Of a stretch of DNA of 64,000 nt, positions 56,640 to 64,000 are shown piece by piece. Numbering within the stretch: position 1 is the stretch's first letter; every line of letters begins with the position of its first letter. The DNA comes from Undaria pinnatifida. Lineage: Eukaryota > Sar > Phaeophyceae > Laminariales > Alariaceae. The notes under the pieces are model-generated. The model saw nothing but the letters and a program-made list of their open reading frames with translations, ran no database searches and had not been told where the DNA came from. Made by a program: the position numbers and the translations under genes. The stretch covers positions 4,898,706 through 4,962,705 of the forward strand of contig JABAKD010000021.1 of assembly GCA_012845835.1 (NCBI GenBank), given 5' to 3'.

Positions 56640-57025
56640 ATTTTCAATATGTTATATTGGTCGTCCGAGTATGTGCGGCATAGCTTCCATGTGATCACTC
56701 ACATCATGACTTAGGAATGACCCTTCGAAAACTCTGGCCCCAAAACGCCCCTCCCCCCCCCCACCTTGGCATGGCAAAGCGGGGAGGGGGGGAGGGCGGC
56801 AAGTGGCATGGGGCAAAAGCCTGACCTGCTTGAGCCTCTCCAGCTCTTCCGCCTCGGTTTTGACATTCGCCTCCAGCTGGCGGTAGGCCTCTGTCCCCTT
56901 AAAGGCAACACTGAAATTGGTGTCCATAATAGCCACCGCTGCCGTCATAGCCTCATTGAAAATGTTGTAACTGGAGTGGGAGACAGGCGGTAAGTGTGGA
57001 CGGGCGCGGTAGGGAGGGGCGGCAC
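56640..57025. other. No gene called; minus frame of 155 codons noted
   Basis: The minus frame 56652-57119 contains a sensible stretch (SSYNIFNEAMTAAVAIMDTN, FSVAFKGTEAYRQLEANVKT, EAEELERLKQV) at 56815-56985, and its 3' side has TGACCTGCTTG-type donor candidates. It may be an exon (about 56820-56985) of a coiled-coil protein. Its ends lie in LINE and G-rich DNA. Confidence 0.3.
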
Positions 57026-57028
57026 GAG

Positions 57029-57270
57029 GGGGGGGGTACTGATTTGTTGCTTGCCTTACGTCATATGACGATTGACCACGCATCCCTTGCGAAACGGAGC
57101 GGACCACTTCGACTGCCAATAAACACCTCCAACATTTGAGCTCTCACGACGTCTTTTTTCACACGCTACATAATTGGTTTTTTGCTCGTCTCATCTCCTT
57201 CCCGCTTCGAAGTGTGTAGCCACCATCTATCTCCTACTGTAGGATAATGATCATTTTCCCGCTGCTATCT
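57029..57270 (-). mobile_element. LINE 3'-end fragment
   Basis: GTACTGATTTGTTGCTTGCC, ATTGACCACGCATCCCTT, CACCTCCAACATTTG and AGCCACCATCTATCTCCTA; it abuts a run of G. Confidence 0.8.
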
Positions 57271-57469
57271 ACGACGTGCATCAAAACCTCTTCATGCCGC
57301 ATTCATCTATTTTTAAATTTTCCGTATCTCCCGTTCATCCTTGTGCACTTCACATTCTAGCACTATGGGTCGGGCTTGTCAGCCGTCGTTTATATCAGCG
57401 TGAGCGCGCCGTACATGCGTTTTCATTCAGCGAGCGGACCGTGCACCTCGCCGGGTACAGAATACAGTG

Positions 57470-58045
57470 GGAGTCTCCCTATAGTGCTGGTTGAATAGTG
57501 CTCATTACCTGTATAGTGCCGGTGAAATCGCTTGGCCCGACCTCATCCCGCCACCCCAAATGTTATCCTCGCACTACTCTCCCGCCCCCTCCCAGCAGTA
57601 ACTCAGACCCGGGGTCACATAGCAGGCCCTCCTCACCCCCTCCCCACTACGGTACGTTCCTTCTTTTTTATCGCTAGAAAAATTCAGCATATTCTTCCCG
57701 TGTCGACCCGCGTCGAATTGTGCTGGCACTCGCTTATTCTAGTACCTGTATCAAGGTAGCGCAGTGGGGGTCCCCTAATAGTGCTGATTGAATAGTGCCC
57801 ATTTCCTGTATAGTGCCGGTGATATTGCTTGGCACGACTGGAACCCGCTTATTGGTGTACCAGTATCTGTATCAATGTAGCACAGAGGGGTTCCCTATAG
57901 GGCCGGTTGACTACGTGCCTATTTCCTATATAGTGCCGGGGAAATCGCTTGGCACGACCGGAACCCCTTCGTATACAAACACTACAGTGCTATCGGTATA
58001 TACCCAATAGTGCCGGTGTCCGCGATAGTGCCGGTGCTGGTGGCT
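57470..58045 (+). repeat. Degenerate tandem repeat around TATAGTGCCGGTGAAATCGC
   Basis: Units of about 120 bp contain CCCTATAGTGC.GGTTGA, CATTTCCTGTATAGTGCCGG and AATCGCTTGGCACGACCGGA. Copies are at about 57478, 57770 and 57890, with a shortened one at 58005. Confidence 0.75.
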
Positions 58046-58496
58046 GACGTATGCCGGTACTACAGGAAGGCCACCGCTGTATAAGGAAAAGGAAATATTT
58101 GTGTGCGAGAGTATTTTCGTTGTTGTTCTTCTTGCCTTGATATCTCCGTTTCTAAGATTCTGGCCCTGATGTCTCCGGCAATATTGACCTCCTGTTCCGC
58201 GCCAGGTCGTATGAACCTAGAAAAAAAAGACAAGGCGGCGTTATCATGCCGGGGGGGCGGGGAGGGTTAGCGGGAGCACGATCGATCATTTGGCTACCCT
58301 GGGAGATACAAGCGCCCTCTACTATTAGCGAATGCTAAATAACAATGGCGCACGTGTCTATAGTGTCACAGCCGCTCTCGTTCGCCGCAAACACAAAACT
58401 CTACCTCTGCTGTCACAAGGACAAAAACAACAGTATGTGTTTCAATACCAAAACGATGATAAGGAGGAGTTACCATCCGGGACGGGGCGGCACGGA

Positions 58497-58640
58497 GGGG
58501 GGGGGGGGGGTACTCATTTGCTGCTTGCCTTAGTCAGTCATTTGACCATTGACCACGCATCCCTTTCGAGACGGAGCACCGTTTCTACTCCTAATAGAGA
58601 CACCGCCAACGTTTGGAACTCATGACGCTTTTCCCATATA
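58497..58640 (-). mobile_element. LINE 3'-end fragment
   Basis: GTACTCATTTGCTGCTTGCC, TTTGACCATTGACCACGCAT and CGGAGCACCGTTTCTACTCC; it abuts 13 G. Confidence 0.85.
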
Positions 58641-58649
58641 TTAATAGAT

Positions 58650-59220
58650 ATAAACTCGTCTGGCGCGGCCGGTCGCTAGCCGAGCCCTTCCCCGGACTTT
58701 TCGTTAGCCAGCGTGCGTGACTGGCCAGCACCAGGGATTTTTGTGGAAACAGCTGTTAGCTTCAAACTTTTTGGGGAGTAGCTTTCAGGACTGTCACTTT
58801 GTTAAGACCTAAGTGGAGACCGCGACGTTAGTTTAGTGCGTCAACAAGTAACTAGGCTACATCGTCAGCAACAAATTTTGTCACGGCCATGACACACAGG
58901 TTCGTTCGTCGGCATTGCAGAGGGCAGTGGCACTTTTCAACCGGCACAAAAACATAGATATACCCCAGGAAACAATTGGAGGCAAAACGATAACAACCGA
59001 AGCAAACACCAACACGATTCTTCGCCGTGTAGGGCAGACGGCGCCAGACACGGGTAGGCGTAGCCGCACGTCGAGCGACTGCCATCACAGCAGGAGCCGT
59101 TTGGGGGAGGGAGGGAATCTGTGATCCAGCCTTCATGCAGCGGAAAACGAGCTGTGCCGACATTGCAGAAGCTGTCGTCGTATGTTTGTATATGTGAATT
59201 TTTTCAAGCACAACAAATCC
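58650..59220. other. No gene called
   Basis: The 185-codon minus frame 58852-59409 covers this and the block below; no family motif is visible. Confidence 0.35.
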
Positions 59221-59224
59221 ACCA

Positions 59225-59335
59225 TTTTGTCTGAAAGGGTTTCGACGATCATGCAGACGTTGCTTGAACCAAGGGCGCAAAGAGTCGTGAGTTGACCGAC
59301 ACGTGACACAAAGGATGAGCTGCGTCCAACTAAGA
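59225..59335 (-). repeat. ~110-bp block shared with 40985-41105
   Basis: CATGCAGACGTTGCTTG, GGATGAGCTGCGTCC and AAGAGCCGCGAG in the same order and spacing. Confidence 0.6.
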
Positions 59336-59689
59336 GCCGCGAGCGACGCGGACAAAAACAAATACGGTGGATTTATCGTTCTGAGAGGGGCGGTAGGGTG
59401 AGACACCATCAGCGGCTTGGTGACCTCGGGGAACTACACCACACAAAAAAGAACATGAAGCATCACATTCACAGCGGCGCACGTGTCGACACTATTTGTT
59501 GTCGTCGCAATTACGGCCGCACCAGTACAACAGCAGCAAGCAGCAGTGACTCACCTGTCGATTATTGCCGATGTCGCCGCCTGCCGTCCGAAGAAGTCTT
59601 CGATTTCGTCGCGATCGAGACACGCCTGTTTGTACACAACACCGCAGGGGATAGGGGGTGACAAATGTACACCACCACCGTTACCGCGT

Positions 59690-59760
59690 GCATGGGGGGG
59701 GGGGGGGTGAGCGGGGGGGAAGGGAGGTACGGGAGGGGGGGGGGGGGGGGGGGGAGAGGG
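59690..59760 (+). repeat. Poly-G tracts
   Basis: G runs of 13 and about 20 with G/A-rich spacers. Confidence 0.9.
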
Positions 59761-59814
59761 ATGTCTACAACATCGCCTGTGCCGAGGTGTGGGCACTCGG
59801 CGGCAGGTGGAGCA

Positions 59815-59930
59815 CAGCGTAAAAGTCCAGCCACGCCGCGTATCGGGCTTGGCGTGGGGGTGGGGGCACAGCGTGAAAGTCCAGCCACGCCGTGCATAGG
59901 GCTCGGCGTGGGGGTGGGGGCACTGGGAAA
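59815..59930 (+). repeat. 56-bp unit, two tandem copies
   Basis: GCACAGCGT.AAAGTCCAGCC, ACGCCG.G.AT.GGGCT and GGCGTGGGGGTGGGGGCA occur twice in a row. Confidence 0.9.
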
Positions 59931-60309
59931 GGGGAAGAACGCAAATACTGCCAGTGTTTGAAGTAGGCCCCCCAGTGCGGCGGTGGTGTGAGAGAGCACT
60001 ATGACCGCCTTATAGAGGGAAGCCACGTTATTCATTCCGGGCTATGAGTGCAATTCCCCAGTTGCACCAAGCGATATTGACCGCTTTATAGCGGCATGCC
60101 GCCTTACTCAGACCGCCTTATTGGGGGACCCCTACTGTGCTAGAAGATCGGCAAGCACACAGATACTGCCAATACTTGCCTCATTGCGGGGCACGAGCGC
60201 AAGCCAATGCCAGTATTTACTAATAACAGGAAGGTAAAAAACGCGCGGCTCATGAGGCACGCAGCGTGCAAAGCGCGGTTTTGACAGATCGGCAGCTTTC
60301 GCACGTGGA

Positions 60310-60580
60310 GGATTTTTGAGCCATCCCACGCTAGGAGAGCAGCAGATTCTAAGAAATTTCTGAGCTCCTACCATGAGGAGCTGAATGAACATCTCTCCGT
60401 CATCACCCGAAACATATCTTCGAAGACATTCGTTAAAGCAGCCCAACCAGAACTTCCATGGCTTAGTTCCTAGAACAATGTTACTCGTGAAGTGAACATA
60501 CTAACCGATAGTTACACACTTGAGGAGCTGAACCAAGCAGATCCATCAGATCCATCAGATCGATCAGAAAACGTTCGGCT
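60310..60580 (+). repeat. Dispersed repeat shared with 49600-49870
   Basis: See the earlier copy. This one also has GATCCATCA repeated three times (60540-60565). Confidence 0.65.
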
Positions 60581-60584
60581 CAAA

Positions 60585-61050
60585 AAGTGCAACCCCCCTA
60601 CAGTACCGAGGGGTGACTCTTTTCGGAAAAAAAAACAGGTACGAGCATACCGCTGTGGTAGCTCTTGCTAGGAACTCGCGCTGGTGAGTGCACTTGTAAC
60701 TATAGTAACTGCGCCGTGTCGGCGGGAAGCAGAAATCGAACACGATGCAAGCACCAGTTGCACGGTGAGGGTGGCCGGAAAAAAAAAACTCTACCGTCCC
60801 TTTGTTCGTCCTTCACAGGAGTTTCCGGTCGTATGATAGGACGAGGAGACACGGGACACGGAGAGTCAGGCACGCAAGGCCACCGGAAAAAAGCCTCTTC
60901 TTCTTGGCGTCGTCGTAAGTCAGACGCGCAACCAAACCGTCGGCGAAATACCTAGATTGACCCGATATGTATGAAAATATTTGGGAGTGTGGTGAGCTCA
61001 AGTTTTATTTTTCCCCACCCGCACGAGGGGTAAGAATAGAACGTGAGCAA
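60585..61050. other. No gene; 60975-61020 matches 15160-15225
   Basis: GGAGTGTGGTGAGCTCAAG, then TTTATTTTTCCCCACCCG, is the only shared block noticed. Confidence 0.4.
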
Positions 61051-61056
61051 AATGAT

Positions 61057-61828
61057 CAGTGGCCAAAATCGGGCGTACCCGGTGCATATTGCGGCCAAAA
61101 TCGGGTGTATTTGTATTTCAGTGTTCGCCACGCCCCCGGGACGCCATCTGACTAGCCAACGCCGGCTTCCACCCGACCAAAGCCATACTTCCGCCGGGTA
61201 GACCCGTTTCAGGCCATTCAAGGTACCCGATTGTTATACCCCCCTACCCGACAATGGCCGGGCTGGTCGACCACATCGGCCAAAGGACCCACCACGCACC
61301 ATCTGAACGCCACCGGACTTCATCCCTCTGTTACCGACGAAGACGCACAAGAACCATCATCTGCCTATTGTCCACGATTTTGTTCTCCCGATCTCTTTAT
61401 TTCCTTCCATCAAAAGCACACCTCACAAGCAGTACTACAACAGCGATCTTTCTCTTTCTCTACAGCGACCTTTCTCTCCTTCGACCAAAAAGCCACCTCA
61501 AACCAGTGCAGCACCAGTACAAAAACCATGAGCGACTTCGTCGGTAACAGAGGGGTGAATGTCCTGCGGCACTCAGATGGTGCGTGGTAGGCCGTTCGGC
61601 CGATGTGGTCAAATAGCCCGGCCATTATCGGGTAGGGGGGTATAACAATCGGGCACCTTGTGGGTTGAATAGCCCAAAACGGGTCTATCTGGCGGAAGTG
61701 TGGCCATGGTCGGGTGGAGGCCGGCGTTGGCCAATCAGATGACGTCCTGGGGGCGTGGCGAACATTGAAATAGAATGGTACGCGATTTTGGTCGCAAAGG
61801 TATCGGGTATACCCGATGTTGGCCACTG
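61057..61828. mobile_element. Foldback (long inverted repeat) element, 772 bp
   Basis: The left arm 61057-61340 and the right arm 61540-61828 are imperfect inverted copies of about 285 bp around a 200-bp loop. Ends: CAGTGGCCAAAATCGGG... and, reversed from 61828, CAGTGGCCAACATCGGGTAT. Inner arm pairs include CGGCCATTATCGGGTAGGGG, GGTGCGTGGTAGG and GTCGGTAACAGAGGG. CAGTG termini suggest a DNA transposon relative. No 8-bp or TA duplication is evident and no transposase is encoded. Confidence 0.8.
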
Positions 61829-62036
61829 CTATACTAAACGCCATACACGCAAAGTGTATGGGTTTTAGCATACCCATTATAGACTTACTTAATTTTGTCT
61901 TTCTCAGGGATTGCCCATCCCTGGCCTCTCAGAGCTCCAACTTCCATATTACTTGCGGAACCTTTCCAGCTTTTCTTTGCTTTCCAGCTTCGTTCGAAAT
62001 GCGAAACGCCAATAGTACATACCGGTACTATTATTA

Positions 62037-62576
62037 ATACTACACCAGGTTTGTACATACCATCAGATACTATACGCTGGTGGATCACATGCACGCCCAG
62101 CTCAGATCAGTCCGGCTATACATAGCCCAGCAGCGCAGCGTAGCGCCGTGCGGAGCCGTGCGGTGCGGTGCCGTGCCCTTCGCTGCGGTGCTGTGTCGCT
62201 GCGCTGTGTGCTTTCTTTCGAAAATGGAGCAGTACCGGGTATAATGCGTGTTGTGTACGGAGTACAATTTTCCTCTTTTTTCTTTTTCTACATGTATTTG
62301 ATCTTTCACGGCCCCCTGTTTTTTCCCCCACGCAAATTACCCCCATACAGTACTGCCGATCAGACACCGGTAATAAAAGCACACAGCACAGCTGAGCACA
62401 ACAGGGCAATTTGCTCTGCACAAGCAGCTCTTGGCATTATCAAATCGCTGTTCGCACCAAATCATGGGTCTCTTCTTTCTGCCCCCTTTACATATGTTTT
62501 TAGTTGCATTCTTCCTTGCCTTGCGCGAGCGTAGCGGGCGGCGTCAGCCGCCCGCGGAGCGGAGCCCTTGTAAAAC
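62037..62576 (-). mobile_element. LTR-like dispersed repeat, copy 2
   Basis: Inverted partner of 18659-19204, nearly collinear, with small indels and base changes. The GC hairpin is perfect here (62534-62555). Confidence 0.7.
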
Positions 62577-62639
62577 CTACGCAGATGCTCCCAGCATATT
62601 TTCCATAATCCGAGAATACTTTGAGTGTAAAAGTACATG

Positions 62640-64000
62640 GTACTGCCAACAATCAGAGTATTTTCAGTACTGATGACCGACATACTGCGAGTACCGGGAG
62701 TATAAGCAGTACTGACGGTCGAAATACTGCGAGTACTGGGAGTACAAGCAGTACAAAACTCCCAGTACAAGCAGCACTCGCAACACAAACACTGCAAGTT
62801 CTCAAGAGCATGTATGTGCGGTACTGAACGCCGATAAACTGCATACGAGTAAAATACTCCCGAAAGTTACGACCACCTGCAGTACCTCGCAGTATGAAAC
62901 CCTGAAATACTCCAAGTATTCTGGAAGCATCTGTACATCGTTGGTCAATAACGTCGCTAGGAGAGTTTGAGCTTCTTTTGATGCTCCTTTTCATGACAAG
63001 CTACTGTGGTGGCTGCGGTGCAGCGTTAGGGTGAAGTCTTCACTCCGCCTCCGCCTCCGGCTGAGGCCGCGGCTGCAGTTGTGTTTGTAACTGGCTGCCT
63101 CCACTGCTGCTGCTGTTGTTGTTGCTGCTGCTGCTCTGGTGCCTCCGCTGTAAATGAGGCGCTCTCTCCGCCACCGGAAGAAAGAGCGCTCCTTCTCGTA
63201 GGCTAGTCAGCTGCAACTAACTGCACACGGTCTACCGTTTCGTTCGATCTCAAGAGCGGTGACGGTTGATGCAGGTGTTTCTGGTCCTGCCAGTACTGCG
63301 GCGTCGGTGGACAGGGTATCGGAATTATCCGTGTGGTGGGACGTGCACCTTCGAATGTGTGGTGTACGTGCCAGTAGTGGCTCCTGAATGCTTCTGTACT
63401 TGAGACATTTTGGGGATACGCGCGAATACTGCGAGTGCCAGCGGAATTTATCTGGCTTTTGCCCTGCAAATACCTCCGCACTCGCAGAACTTTGGGGTTC
63501 GAAGCTGTGGACTCCCGGTACTTTAGGTATTTCAGGGTTCGATACTGTGAGTGCTCCCGGTACTTCCAAGTACTTCGGGGTTCGATACTGTGGATAATTC
63601 AAGCGTGCTTCCCAAGCATTTTGGGGTTCTGTACTTCTCATACTTTGATGCTTAGTCTAGAGTATTTAGGCACTTCGTTTTGCTCATACTGCCAATACTC
63701 GCAGTGTTTCACCATTATGTACTGCAAGGTGAAGCATGACGTCATACTCCCGAGAATATTTCGAGTATTGGAATTATTTGGTACCGCGAGTACTCGGAGA
63801 GTTGCCAGCACTGATGGCCGAGATACTGCGAGTACTGGGGGTACGAGCAGTACAAAACTCTTGAGTATTAAGCAGTACTCACAAGCGCAAGCGTCTTGAA
63901 TACTGCAAGTACCCAACATAATCAACAGCAGTACGTTGTATTGAACCCCGAATTACTGCAGTACGCAAGCACAATACTCCGAGTATTGTTGCAACCTGCA
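62640..64000. repeat. Region rich in (GC)AGTACT / TACTGCGAGTAC motifs
   Basis: ATACTGCGAGTACTGGGAGT, ACAAGCAGTACAAAACTC and GACGGTCGAAATACTG recur at 62680-62790 and 63800-63880. Looser copies (TACTTTAGGTATTTC.GGGTTC and the like) lie between. 63045-63140 is a (CTG/CCT)n stretch. Frames across the region are repeat by-products. Confidence 0.7.

Noticed and set aside
58852-59409. A 185-codon minus-strand gene
   Set aside because: Part of it lies in a block shared with 40985-41105 where the frame is not kept; no motif is visible.

Overview
The window looks like repeat-rich nuclear DNA of a eukaryote. I see no operons, no prokaryotic gene layout, no rRNA and no intact tRNA gene. The coding segments end in GT donors and resume after AG acceptors with matching phase. 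The transposon families (a LINE, a Ty1/copia gag, a Ty3/gypsy pol, hAT-like and piggyBac-like ends), the TTAGGG-like arrays and the Ala/Gly/Ser-rich proteins full of homopolymers fit a stramenopile alga, and a brown alga is my best guess. That assignment is inference, not proven by a marker gene.

Layout. 0-8 kb: an interspersed repeat, a 5'-truncated LINE, a 20-bp minisatellite and a gag-only copia remnant. 8-28 kb: almost entirely tandem arrays, dispersed repeats, a tRNA-derived SINE head, hAT-like GGGTC elements, a LTR-like repeat and a short element with inverted ends around TTAGGG-like DNA. 28.4-39.1 kb: the gene island, two divergent genes sharing about 510 bp. The minus gene shows one exon of a probable membrane protein. 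The plus gene can be joined from four exons (29446-30067, 30743-31585, 34598-38224, 38861-39075) into one open frame of 1768 codons plus stop. All three of its introns carry repeats: a dispersed repeat in intron 1, a piggyBac-like MITE and a dead LINE in intron 2, and a GGGTC repeat in intron 3. 39.6-42.6 kb: minisatellites and LINE tails. 42.6-47.8 kb: a decayed Ty3/gypsy pol on the minus strand (RT, RNase H, integrase, chromodomain-like tail). 48-64 kb: further tandem arrays, LINE 3' tails, poly-C/poly-G tracts, a 772-bp foldback element and the inverted partner of the LTR-like repeat.

No metabolic operon, defence system or viral gene cluster is visible. The most interesting points are the multi-exon unknown protein with transposon-filled introns, LINE copies that all end in poly-C instead of poly-A, GC hairpins with a constant GTCA/TGAC loop in unrelated repeats, and a four-fold repeated peptide on the minus strand near 55-56.6 kb. 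Coordinates of repeat edges are by eye and may be off by tens of bases.
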